Shown: piece after piece, positions 24,564 through 34,521 of the stretch
Numbering within the stretch: position 1 is the first letter of the stretch
Layout: every line of letters starts with the position of its first letter
Assembly: GCA_902783005.1 (NCBI GenBank)
Contig: CACZPI010000125.1
Span: 24,335 to 88,334, forward strand
Direction of reading: 5' to 3'
Source of the DNA: an uncultured Ruminococcus sp.
GTDB taxonomy: Bacteria; Bacillota; Clostridia; Oscillospirales; Ruminococcaceae
Length of the DNA: 64,000 bases
Notes under the pieces: generated by a model
Seen by the model: the letters and a program-made list of their open reading frames with translations, nothing else
Told to the model about the DNA's origin: nothing
Databases searched by the model: none
Position numbers and translations under genes: made by a program

Positions 24564-24749
24564 ATGGCTGTACCGAAGAGAAAAACATCCCACGCAAGAA
24601 AGAACAAGAGACGCAGCGCAGTTTGGAAGCTGGAGGCTCCGGCAATGAGCAAGTGCTCGCATTGCGGCGCGCTGAAGGCTCCGCACAAGGTTTGCAAGAA
24701 CTGCGGTTACTATAAGGACGTTGAAGTTCTGAAGCTGGATGCTGAATAA
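24564..24749 (+). CDS. rpmF: 50S ribosomal protein L32
   Basis: This 61-residue protein starts MAVPKRKTSHARKNKRR and carries the zinc-binding four-cysteine pattern CSHCG..CKNCG, so it is the zinc-containing (C+) form. AAAGGAGGTG precedes ATG 24564, which gives the standard MAVP start. It sits 67 nt after yceD in the usual operon. Confidence 0.97.
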   Translation: MAVPKRKTSHARKNKRRSAVWKLEAPAMSKCSHCGALKAPHKVCKNCGYYKDVEVLKLDAE

Positions 24750-24825
24750 GCACGAGGGCGGAGAGAGGTGATGCTTCTCTCCGTTTACTGTTTATACGGG
24801 AAAATCCGTGGAAAGGAGGGTACGC

Positions 24826-26130
24826 ATGGTCACCATCACGGGAATCATTCCGCATTCGCCGGCGGCAAGGGCAGGCATTCAGGCCGGGGAAACGCTGGTG
24901 TCCATCAGCGGCTCTCCGGTGCGGGATGTACTCGATTATATGTTCTATGCTGCCGATACGGAGCTGACGCTGGTCATTGCTTCCGCGGACGGCGTGCAGC
25001 GTCAGATCCGCATTGAAAAGGACGAATATGATGATCTGGGGCTGGAATTTGCCAGCTTCCTGATGGATAACAAGCAGTCGTGCTCGAACAAATGCGTGTT
25101 CTGCTTCATTGACCAGATGCCTCCGGGCATGCGGGAAACGCTCTATTTCAAGGACGACGATGCCCGCCTGTCCTTCCTCCAGGGCAATTATGTCACGCTG
25201 ACCAATATGTCGCAGGAGGATGTGGACCGCATCATCCGCATGAAGCTCGGGATCAATGTCTCTGTCCACACCACTAACCCGGAGCTGCGCGTGAAGATGA
25301 TGCACAACCGCTTCGCCGGCCAGAAGCTCGATTTTCTCTGGCAGATGGCACGCGCCGGCATTCAGCTCAATTGCCAGATCGTGCTGTGTCCCGGTCTGAA
25401 TGACGGCAGTGAGCTTGAACGCACACTCACGGATCTTGGCCAGATGCTCCCGCATCTGACAAGCGTGGCAGTCGTACCGGTAGGCTTGTCGAAATACCGG
25501 GAGGGGCTCTATCCGCTGACGGGATTCACCCCGGAAACAGCGGCGCAGGCCATTGATACGATCGAACGGTTTCAGGCGGAATTTCTGGCAAAGCACGGTA
25601 CCCGTGCGGTATTCCCGTCGGATGAATTCTTCCTGATCGCGCGGCGTCCCATCCCGGATGCGGCGTATTATGAGGATTATCCGCAGTATGAGAACGGCGT
25701 CGGAATGCTGCGTTCACTTGCGGATGAATTCCATGCCGCGCTGCCGGACGGAGAGTGCGATGCCCTGCCGCGGAAGGTCACCATTGCAACAGGCTGGTCT
25801 CCGGCGGAATTCTTGACGGGGCTGGCTCAGGAGGCCGAGGCGCAGTACCCCGGACTGACCGTGGAGGTCGTCCCCATCCGGAATGATTTCTTCGGGGAGA
25901 CGATCACCGTGACGGGTCTGATTACGGCGCAGGATCTGATCGCGCAGCTCAAAGGGCGCGATCTTGGGGATGAGCTGCTGCTGTCCTCGTCCATGATCCG
26001 GCGGGACAGTGATGTATTTCTCGATGATCTGACGATCTCCGACGTGGAAGCAGCGCTGGAAACACACATCCGGCTGGTGCCGAGCGACGGCTATGAGCTT
26101 CTGGATGCGATGCTTGGCGTGACGTACTGA
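24826..26130 (+). CDS. PDZ-radical SAM-DUF512 protein
   Basis: This 434-residue protein has an N-terminal PDZ-like domain (~1-65, IIPHSPAARAGIQAGETLVSISG), a radical-SAM-like cysteine motif CSNKCVFC (CxxxCxxC, ~83-90) and a C-terminal DUF512 domain (~220-430, ending near SSMIRRDSDVFLDDLT). The family is widespread in Clostridia, often beside der, exactly the case here; its reaction is not established. AAAGGAGG favours ATG 24826 over an earlier in-frame ATG. It is followed at 8 nt by the YhfC-like gene. Confidence 0.88.
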   Translation: MVTITGIIPHSPAARAGIQAGETLVSISGSPVRDVLDYMFYAADTELTLVIASADGVQRQIRIEKDEYDDLGLEFASFLMDNKQSCSNKCVFCFIDQMPPGMRETLYFKDDDARLSFLQGNYVTLTNMSQEDVDRIIRMKLGINVSVHTTNPELRVKMMHNRFAGQKLDFLWQMARAGIQLNCQIVLCPGLNDGSELERTLTDLGQMLPHLTSVAVVPVGLSKYREGLYPLTGFTPETAAQAIDTIERFQAEFLAKHGTRAVFPSDEFFLIARRPIPDAAYYEDYPQYENGVGMLRSLADEFHAALPDGECDALPRKVTIATGWSPAEFLTGLAQEAEAQYPGLTVEVVPIRNDFFGETITVTGLITAQDLIAQLKGRDLGDELLLSSSMIRRDSDVFLDDLTISDVEAALETHIRLVPSDGYELLDAMLGVTY

Positions 26131-26138
26131 GGTGCCGT

Positions 26139-26948
26139 ATGGAGCAGCAAATCAATATCGGCATTTTCACGGTCATCGGTCTTGGCCTTGCAAGCGTGAC
26201 AAGTGCGCTGCTGCCGGTGATCCTGTGGATCATCTGGCGGAAAAAGGCTCATGCTGCATGGATCCCGCTGATTGCGGGCGTGGTCGGGTATCTGTTCATC
26301 GGAACCTTCCGCGGTGCGGCAAGGGCGCTGTTCCTGACGCCGATGCAGGACACACCGTGGCTGTTCTACATCTTGCAGGCGGTCTTTGCCGGCGTATTTG
26401 AGGAGGGCGGACGGTATCTGATCTTCCGGTACGCCATCCCGCAGCATGACCGCTTTACCGACGCTGTATCCTACGGCATCGGGCACGGCGGCCTGGAGCA
26501 TTTCATTGTCGGCTGGCAAAGCTCCCTGTTTTTCGGATTTGTCGTCGCCCTGCTCTACCATTTTCAGGGGATCGACGGGCTTCTTGCACAGGGCATGGAT
26601 ATGGAGGGGCTGCCGGAGCTTTTGCAGGATATTGCAGATCACCATTTCCTGCGCTGCCTGCTGATCGCGCTCGATCATTTCGGGAGTCTGCTGTTTCAAT
26701 GCTGCATGTCGGTGCTGGTCTTCACGGCCGTGCAGCGGGACAGGCATCCGCGGTGGCTGCTTGCCGCATTCGGGCTGCATGTTCTGGCGGACATCATTCC
26801 GGCATTCCATTTTGCGGGGGATCTCTCGGAAATGGAAATTGATGTCCTGCAATTGCTGTTTGCGGCAGGCGTGGTGTATCTGACCTACCGTGTGCGGCAG
26901 CATTATGAAGCGGAAAACCATACCGGGGAGCTCCCCGATTTCACATAA
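26139..26948 (+). CDS. YhfC-family intramembrane protease-like protein
   Basis: This 269-residue integral membrane protein has about seven hydrophobic segments. Conserved polar motifs inside them are EEGGRYLIFRY and IGHGGLEH, the pattern of YhfC proteins, which are related to the CPBP/Abi glutamic intramembrane proteases. The substrate is unknown. It is tightly packed between the DUF512 gene and der and is likely part of that operon. Confidence 0.78.
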   Translation: MEQQINIGIFTVIGLGLASVTSALLPVILWIIWRKKAHAAWIPLIAGVVGYLFIGTFRGAARALFLTPMQDTPWLFYILQAVFAGVFEEGGRYLIFRYAIPQHDRFTDAVSYGIGHGGLEHFIVGWQSSLFFGFVVALLYHFQGIDGLLAQGMDMEGLPELLQDIADHHFLRCLLIALDHFGSLLFQCCMSVLVFTAVQRDRHPRWLLAAFGLHVLADIIPAFHFAGDLSEMEIDVLQLLFAAGVVYLTYRVRQHYEAENHTGELPDFT

Positions 26949-26969
26949 ACATCAAAGGAGGAACCAACG

Positions 26970-28301
26970 ATGCCATTACCCGTAGTAGCCGTTGTGGGCA
27001 GACCGAATGTCGGCAAGTCCACTCTTTTCAATAAGCTCGTCGGACAGCGGATCTCCATTGTCGAGGATACCCCCGGCGTGACCCGTGACCGCATCTATTC
27101 CAAATGCGAATGGCGCGGGAGGAGCTTCATGGTCGTGGATACCGGCGGCATTGAGCCGAAGGAGGACGACAAGATGCTCACGCTCATGCGGCAGCAGGCG
27201 GAGATCGCGATTTCCCATGCCAATGTCATCGTGCTCGTCACCGATGTCCGCGCCGGTGTGACCGCCAATGACTATGCCGTTGCCGATATGCTCCAGAAAT
27301 CCGGCAAGCCGGTCGTGCTTGCCGTCAACAAGTGCGATACCCTCGGTGAGATCCCGATGGATGTCTATGAATTCTACAACCTCGGCCTCGGTGATCCGTT
27401 CCCGATCTCGTCCGTTCACGGTCACGGCACCGGCGACATGCTCGACGAGATCATGAAGTATTTCCCCGAGGACGAAACCGAGGATTATGCCGACACCGAC
27501 ATCAAGGTCGCCGTCATCGGCAAGCCGAATGCCGGCAAGTCCTCCCTCATCAACCGCATTGCCGGCGAGGAGCGCGTGATCGTTTCCGACATTGCCGGCA
27601 CCACCCGTGATGCCACGGATACTGTCATCGACCGTGAGGAAGGGCGCTTCGTTTTCATTGATACCGCCGGCATCCGCCGCAAGTCGAAGATCACCGAGAA
27701 GATCGAGCATTATTCCGTTCTCCGCGCCTATATGGCAGTGGATCGTGCGGATGTATGCGTCATCATGATCGACGCCGTCGAGGGCTTCACCGAGCAGGAT
27801 TCCAAGGTGGCCGGCTATGCCCATGAGCAGGGCAAGGCCTGCATCGTTGCGGTCAACAAGTGGGATGCGGTCGAGGACAAGACGGACAAGACCATGCAGG
27901 AATACCGCAAGAAGCTGGAGAACGACTTCTCCTTCATGAGCTATGTGCCCTTCATCTTCATTTCTGCCAAGACCGGTCAGCGCGTGGAAAAGCTCTTCGG
28001 CCTTATCAAGCAGGTGGCCGAGCAGAATGCCATGCGCATTTCCACCGGTATGCTCAATGATGTGCTGGCCTATGCCGTTGCAAGAGTGCAGCCGCCGTCG
28101 GACAAGGGCAAGCGCCTGAAGATCTACTACATGACGCAGGCTTCCACCAAGCCGCCGACATTTGTTTGCTTTGTCAATCGTGCCGACCTGTTCCATTTCT
28201 CGTACCAGCGCTACATTGAAAATCAGATCCGCACGACCTTCGGCCTCGAGGGAACACCTGTGCGCATAATCGTGCGCGAGCGCAACCGGAATGACGCATA
28301 A
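26970..28301 (+). CDS. der: Ribosome-assembly GTPase Der (EngA)
   Basis: This 443-residue protein has two tandem GTPase domains, each with its own G1 (GRPNVGKS; GKPNAGKS), G3 (DTGG; DTAG) and NKxD (NKCD; NKWD), plus a C-terminal KH-like domain. It matures the 50S subunit. AAGGAGG precedes ATG 26970. Gene order DUF512-(YhfC)-der-plsY is typical of Clostridia. Confidence 0.97.
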   Translation: MPLPVVAVVGRPNVGKSTLFNKLVGQRISIVEDTPGVTRDRIYSKCEWRGRSFMVVDTGGIEPKEDDKMLTLMRQQAEIAISHANVIVLVTDVRAGVTANDYAVADMLQKSGKPVVLAVNKCDTLGEIPMDVYEFYNLGLGDPFPISSVHGHGTGDMLDEIMKYFPEDETEDYADTDIKVAVIGKPNAGKSSLINRIAGEERVIVSDIAGTTRDATDTVIDREEGRFVFIDTAGIRRKSKITEKIEHYSVLRAYMAVDRADVCVIMIDAVEGFTEQDSKVAGYAHEQGKACIVAVNKWDAVEDKTDKTMQEYRKKLENDFSFMSYVPFIFISAKTGQRVEKLFGLIKQVAEQNAMRISTGMLNDVLAYAVARVQPPSDKGKRLKIYYMTQASTKPPTFVCFVNRADLFHFSYQRYIENQIRTTFGLEGTPVRIIVRERNRNDA

Positions 28302-28316
28302 AGGGGGACATACCAA

Positions 28317-28991
28317 ATGCTGATTTTGTCACTGGTGATCGCCGCCTGTGTCGGCTATCTCATGGGAAGCATCAATTCCGCCATCATCACCGTCAGACTG
28401 CTCCGGCATGAGGATGTGCGGCAGTTCGGCTCCGGCAATGCGGGACTGACAAATACCCTGCGCTGCTTCGGCAAGCTCTGTGCGCTCTTCACCCTCATCG
28501 GTGACCTTGCCAAGGGCGTGATTGCAGTGCTCATCTCGCAGGCCATTGCGGGGGCGATCGCAGGCGAGGCGGCAGACCTGTATCTGGTCGGCTGCATCGC
28601 CGGCATCGGTGCCATTCTCGGGCATGTGTTCCCGCTGTATTACGGCTTCAAGGGCGGCAAGGGCGTGCTGGTCGGCGTCAGCATCTTCCTGGTGCTTGAC
28701 TGGCGGGTATTTCTGATCCTGATCGGTATTTTCGCGATCGTGCTGGCCGTTTCCCGGTATGTGAGCCTGGCTTCCATCACCGGTGCTGCCTGTGCGCCGG
28801 TCGCGACCTTCCTCATGCAGTATTTCTGCGAGGACATCCGGCATCAGAGCTTCACCCTCCCGCAGATCCTGCTGCATACAGGTATGATGGTGATTATGGG
28901 CGGCATGATCATCTTCATGCACCGCTCCAATATTGAACGGCTGAGAACCGGCACGGAACGCAAATTCGGGGAGAAGAAGGAGCGTCAGTAA
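28317..28991 (+). CDS. plsY: Acyl-phosphate:glycerol-3-phosphate acyltransferase PlsY
   Basis: This 224-residue membrane protein has the three PlsY motifs: GSINSAIIT near the N-terminus, GSGNAGLTNTLR (~38-49) and GHVFPLYYGFKGGKGV (~102-117). It makes lysophosphatidic acid for membrane lipid synthesis. The start follows GGGGG-type ribosome sequence 14 nt after der. Its TAA overlaps the next ATG (TAATG at 28989-28993), so the SUFU genes belong to the same operon. Confidence 0.95.
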   Translation: MLILSLVIAACVGYLMGSINSAIITVRLLRHEDVRQFGSGNAGLTNTLRCFGKLCALFTLIGDLAKGVIAVLISQAIAGAIAGEAADLYLVGCIAGIGAILGHVFPLYYGFKGGKGVLVGVSIFLVLDWRVFLILIGIFAIVLAVSRYVSLASITGAACAPVATFLMQYFCEDIRHQSFTLPQILLHTGMMVIMGGMIIFMHRSNIERLRTGTERKFGEKKERQ

Positions 28992-30055
28992 TGGACTACA
29001 TTCTCGAATCCAGGTCTCCTGTCTGTGATATGGAGGCCGTGATCGACAGGGATGCACATGCCTATTATCTCGTCATGCTGCATCATGCCAAGGTTGTCCG
29101 GATGCTCTGGATCGCCAACCGCATCCCGGCGCCGCCGGATATTGCGGCAAGCTATCAGCGGGTGAGCATCGGCCATCATTTCCTGATGCCGGCGCCGTAT
29201 GTCATGCATGCCCCCGGCGGCATCGAGCTGGATCCGGGAAAGCTGACGATCATCTGGTACCCCTCCGGCGACGGTGTGGGCGTATTCTATGGAGATACCA
29301 TTCTCTGTGCAAGCCCGACGACCGCCAATGCCAAGACCTTCCCCGGCTTTACCCGCTATGTCAGGGAAAAAACGCCCTACGGATGGCCTTTCCTGCCGAA
29401 TGCGGAAAGCGTGGAGGCAGACGTCCTGGATGCGGTGAAATTCTGGGGCTTCATGCGCCGCGAAGCCACATGGCAGGAGGTGCAGCAAAAGCATCTGGAG
29501 GTGCTGCATGCATTCTTCGGGCAGCATGAGCAGTATTACGCGATCGACGGCGGCAAATTCCCGCCGCGGGCATTGGTGCAGGGGCGCCGTGACGGTGCCG
29601 TGTACAGCATTACGGCGGGCATGAGCCTGCTGCCGATGCCGAAAACAGAGCTGACCTATCTGGAACAAACGCCGCAGCACTGCCGGACGGAGCTGGGATT
29701 TGCGGCAAGGGAGCGTTTCTTCGGGCTGCCGGAGCAGATGGCGCCGCGCATTTCTGCGGCAGCGAATGCACCCTGGGAGACGCTTTCCATGCTCGATCAC
29801 GGGCATATGATTGACATTGCCGATATTCCGGGATTCCCGGAAATGCTGCTGGTCGATCCGCGGCGGACTCCCGGCATGGAATGTCCGGAGTATCCGGGCT
29901 TCTGGGGATGCCGGATCAATCTCCTCTGGATGGTGCCGGTCACCGCAGAGGAGATCGCATTTGCAGAAAAGCACGGAAGTGCGGCTTTGCTTGACAAAGC
30001 ATCGGACAAGACCCGTCTGCATATATTTGACGGGGCGCCAAAATTTGGGGGATAA
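28991..30055 (+). CDS. SUFU-domain protein, paralogue 1
   Basis: This 354-residue protein has an N-terminal ~150-residue domain shared with the next gene (SPVCDMEAVIDRDAHAYYL; FPGFTRYV) and a C-terminal part that follows the suppressor-of-fused family: ITAGMSLLPMP, ELGFAAR, LDHGHMIDI, FPEMLLVDP, VPVTAEEIAFAEKHG. No signal peptide is present. In bacteria SUFU-like domains are often immunity proteins of polymorphic toxins, but no toxin gene is nearby. It is translationally coupled to plsY. Confidence 0.75.
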   Translation: MDYILESRSPVCDMEAVIDRDAHAYYLVMLHHAKVVRMLWIANRIPAPPDIAASYQRVSIGHHFLMPAPYVMHAPGGIELDPGKLTIIWYPSGDGVGVFYGDTILCASPTTANAKTFPGFTRYVREKTPYGWPFLPNAESVEADVLDAVKFWGFMRREATWQEVQQKHLEVLHAFFGQHEQYYAIDGGKFPPRALVQGRRDGAVYSITAGMSLLPMPKTELTYLEQTPQHCRTELGFAARERFFGLPEQMAPRISAAANAPWETLSMLDHGHMIDIADIPGFPEMLLVDPRRTPGMECPEYPGFWGCRINLLWMVPVTAEEIAFAEKHGSAALLDKASDKTRLHIFDGAPKFGG

Positions 30056-30057
30056 TC

Positions 30058-31131
30058 ATGGAAACGGATTTTGTTTGTATCAGCAGATCGCCGGTCACAG
30101 GTCTGGAGGCCTGTGTCGGCAAGGATGACAATGCCTATTACCTCTACCTGATGGAGGCGCCGGAGCTGGGCGGGGGAAAGGTCGTGCGCATACTCTGGCT
30201 GTGCAACCGCAAGCCGGCGCCGGAGGTGCTGTCGACCGAAGGCGACGGCTCGTTCCTGCTGCCGCGTGAGCATGTCGGCCATGACCTGAACGGCATTGAC
30301 CTCGATGAAAGCTCGCTGCGCATCCGCTGGTATGCGACGGGGGACAGTGCGGCGGTCTATGACAGGGAAGGCGTGCTCGGTGCCATCCCGCCCTATGCGG
30401 GGGTGCATGATTTCCCTGGCTTTACGCGGTATATGAAAGGATTTCACCGCTACGGCTGGCAGATGCGGCCGGAGGATGCGGAGGGTATTGAGGCCTATCT
30501 GCATGATGCAGACCGGCAGTGGCAGCTTACCCTGACCGAAAAGGGCTGGGAGATCGTGGACAATGCCTTCCGGCAGGTCTATTACCGGTTTGCGGGGGAG
30601 CCGTCGCATTATCTGGATCTTGACCGCGGGAGCTTTCCGCGCAGGCGGCTTTTCATGGGTAAGCAGAATGACATCTGCTATAATCTGACCGTTGGCATGT
30701 CACAGGCGGAGCTGCCCCGCGCACAGATCCTTCTGCGAAATGAATATGCGGCATTTTCCCGCATGGAGCTGGGATTTGCCTGTCAGGAGCAGCACGCGGC
30801 ACTTGCGGAATACATGGTTCCCGTGATGGCTGATCTCATGCAGATGCCGTGGCAGGAACGCGACTTCCTCGGCCACGGGCATACGATCGAATTCCCGAGG
30901 ATCCCGGGATTTGCAGGATTCCTGCTGGTGGATGCCGGACAGGTGCCGGGACTGCCGTGCCCGGCCATGCCGCCCTTCCTCGGTGTCAAGCCTCGGTTTT
31001 GCTGGATCGTCCTTGTCACACAGAAGGAGATGGATTTCGTCCGGGAGAAGGGCGTTGAGAAGATCCTGCGGAAATGCTGGATGCCGGAGCTGGTGCATGT
31101 ATATGACGGCGGCGCGAAGTTTTTCCGGTAA
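30058..31131 (+). CDS. SUFU-domain protein, paralogue 2
   Basis: This 357-residue protein is a divergent copy of the preceding one across its whole length (SPVTGLEACVGKDDNAYYL; FPGFTRYMKG; LTVGMSQAELP; ELGFACQ; LGHGHTIEFPRIPGF; VTQKEMDFVREKG). The start is 2 nt after the stop of paralogue 1, so the pair arose by tandem duplication and is co-translated. Function is unknown; the same immunity-like reading applies only by family analogy. Confidence 0.75.
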   Translation: METDFVCISRSPVTGLEACVGKDDNAYYLYLMEAPELGGGKVVRILWLCNRKPAPEVLSTEGDGSFLLPREHVGHDLNGIDLDESSLRIRWYATGDSAAVYDREGVLGAIPPYAGVHDFPGFTRYMKGFHRYGWQMRPEDAEGIEAYLHDADRQWQLTLTEKGWEIVDNAFRQVYYRFAGEPSHYLDLDRGSFPRRRLFMGKQNDICYNLTVGMSQAELPRAQILLRNEYAAFSRMELGFACQEQHAALAEYMVPVMADLMQMPWQERDFLGHGHTIEFPRIPGFAGFLLVDAGQVPGLPCPAMPPFLGVKPRFCWIVLVTQKEMDFVREKGVEKILRKCWMPELVHVYDGGAKFFR

Positions 31132-31186
31132 AGTCTGACTGTAATGCAGAGAGAAAGTGTGGGAGCGGATTTCCCGCCTTGAAATG

Positions 31187-31212
31187 CCCCCTTCCCGTGT
31201 GTGGGAAGGGGG
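31187..31212 (+). terminator. Terminator of the der-plsY-SUFU operon
   Basis: CCCCCTTCCC (31187-31196) and GGGAAGGGGG (31203-31212) form a 10-bp stem with a 6-nt loop; a weak T-rich stretch follows. Confidence 0.7.
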
Positions 31213-31287
31213 TAGGTTGTATTTCAATCAATCTGAATGTATTTCAACAACAAATTTTGTGCAGAAGGATGAAATTCCAAAAAGCAC

Positions 31288-31315
31288 TTGCATTTTCCTG
31301 TAAAGGTGGTAAAAT
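31288..31315 (+). promoter_or_regulatory. Promoter of groES-groEL
   Basis: TTGCAT (31288-31293) and TAAAAT (31310-31315), 16-nt spacer, directly upstream of the CIRCE operator. Confidence 0.7.
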
Positions 31316-31319
31316 AGTA

Positions 31320-31346
31320 TTAGCACTCGGGGAGATAGAGTGATAG
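31320..31346 (+). promoter_or_regulatory. CIRCE operator (HrcA-binding site)
   Basis: TTAGCACTC is followed by exactly 9 nt and then GAGTGATAG, against a consensus right arm GAGTGCTAA. The left arm is perfect; the right arm has two changes. It overlaps the expected transcription start, as usual for HrcA repression of groE. Confidence 0.88.
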
Positions 31347-31385
31347 CACTCCGGGCAGCCGGGTGCAAAACACAATCAGAACTGA

Positions 31386-31718
<333 letters not shown>

Positions 31719-31738
31719 GTTCCATCCGCACAGCCTAA

Positions 31739-33391
<1,653 letters not shown>

Positions 33392-33409
33392 TGCCCTGAA
33401 TACGAAACG

Positions 33410-33443
33410 CCGCTCCCCGATGAAAACCGGGGAGCGGTTTTTT
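33410..33443 (+). terminator. Terminator of groESL
   Basis: CCGCTCCCCG (33410-33419) pairs with CGGGGAGCGG (33428-33437), followed by TTTTTT. Confidence 0.92.
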
Positions 33444-33463
33444 ATGTCCTGGCTTGCATTCAC

Positions 33464-33498
33464 AAAAAACCGGATCAGAAGCATGCTCCTGATCCGGT
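33464..33498 (-). terminator. Terminator of the cytidylate-kinase-like gene
   Basis: ACCGGATCAG (33469-33478) pairs with CTGATCCGGT (33489-33498). On the minus strand it is followed by TTTTTT. Confidence 0.9.
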
Positions 33499-33510
33499 AC
33501 GGATGCTGTT

Positions 33511-34131
33511 TCAGACCTCCGGCTCCGGCTGTGCGGTCACAGCGCTGACAAGCAGCTTGGCTGCACCCTCGATGCCGAGAACACCGGTGTTGAGACAAAG
33601 CGAATAATTCAGCTTGTCATACCAGTTGCCGCCGGTGTTGATATTGTAGAACTTCTCGCGCCGGCTGTCGATGCGCGGGAGGATCGTGTCAATGTCCTTG
33701 GCAGGAATATTGTATGTCTGCTGTGCGTATTCGAGCCGCCATGCACGCGGCGCATAGATGAAGGCACTGAACCGGTAGGGATTGTCCCGCAGGATCCAGT
33801 TGGCACAGCGTCCCACGATGACACAGCTTCCCTGCTCAGAGAGCTCCTTGATGATCTGTGTCTCGGTGATGTACAGCTTGTCGGAAACAGGGATATTGTC
33901 CTCCATCGTCCGCGCCGGATTGGAATTCATCAGCAGCGCATAGAGAAAGCTCTTCGGGGAGGATTCCTCTGCACCCTCGAGCTTGGCCACCGGAACGCCG
34001 AGACGTTCGGATGCCATGTCGAGAATCTCGTGATTATAAAACGGAATGCCAAGCTCTGCAGCCACATGCTTGCCGACGATGCTGCCGCCGCTGCCGTATT
34101 CCCGCTCGATTGTAATAATAGGATGTTTCAT
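33511..34131 (-). CDS. Cytidylate-kinase-like family protein
   Basis: This 206-residue protein starts ITIEREYGSGGSIVGKHVAAELG, a P-loop variant in which GSGGSIVGK replaces the standard GxxxxGKS/T. It has CVIVGRCANWIL and helical lid-like parts (RIDSRREKFYNINTGGNWYDKLNYSL) seen in the AAA_26/cytidylate-kinase-2 group. Such proteins are common in Firmicutes and are usually annotated as cytidylate kinase-like; true CMP kinase activity is not assured. It is a single-gene unit convergent with groESL. Confidence 0.85.
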   Translation of the reverse strand: MKHPIITIEREYGSGGSIVGKHVAAELGIPFYNHEILDMASERLGVPVAKLEGAEESSPKSFLYALLMNSNPARTMEDNIPVSDKLYITETQIIKELSEQGSCVIVGRCANWILRDNPYRFSAFIYAPRAWRLEYAQQTYNIPAKDIDTILPRIDSRREKFYNINTGGNWYDKLNYSLCLNTGVLGIEGAAKLLVSAVTAQPEPEV

Positions 34132-34521
34132 CTGCTACAAGCCCCCTGTAAATAGAAATATTCAGCCGGTTTCACGCGGAAACAGGCTGCTGAGAACAGA
34201 ATATGCGTTAGTTATCGCTGATATGTCATAAGATAAGTATATCACAAATCTCACAAAAAAGCATCCTTTCAAACGAAAAAAATTGAACTATTTTTGATTT
34301 TCTACATTCCGTCCAAAACAAGCACCGGATTTTTATGCAAAATGTAGAGCATTCTGACCGTACCGGAGCCCTGCACGGATGCAAAATCTGGTGAAATCAC
34401 CGATTTTGCGGAGAATTCACAAAAAAGCCATACATACACCCTGCCAAAATGCTATAATGGAGGGTGAAGCCGGAAGCATTGTCCGGCGAGAATCAGAGAG
34501 AAAATCAAGGAGGAAGGATCT
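34132..34521. other. Divergent control region upstream of the cellulase gene
   Basis: This 390-nt AT-rich gap lies between divergent genes. Near the cellulase it has a TATAAT (34453-34458) without a recognisable -35, and a 29-nt palindrome at 34381-34409. I see no further genes. Confidence 0.55.
34381..34409. promoter_or_regulatory. Operator-like palindrome upstream of the cellulase promoter
   Basis: GCAAAATC-T-GGTGA and TCACC-GATTTTGC form a 13-bp near-perfect palindrome with a 2-nt centre and one bulge. It lies ~45 bp upstream of the -10 of the GH5 gene, whose -35 is poor, so an activator site or repressor site is plausible. Confidence 0.5.
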
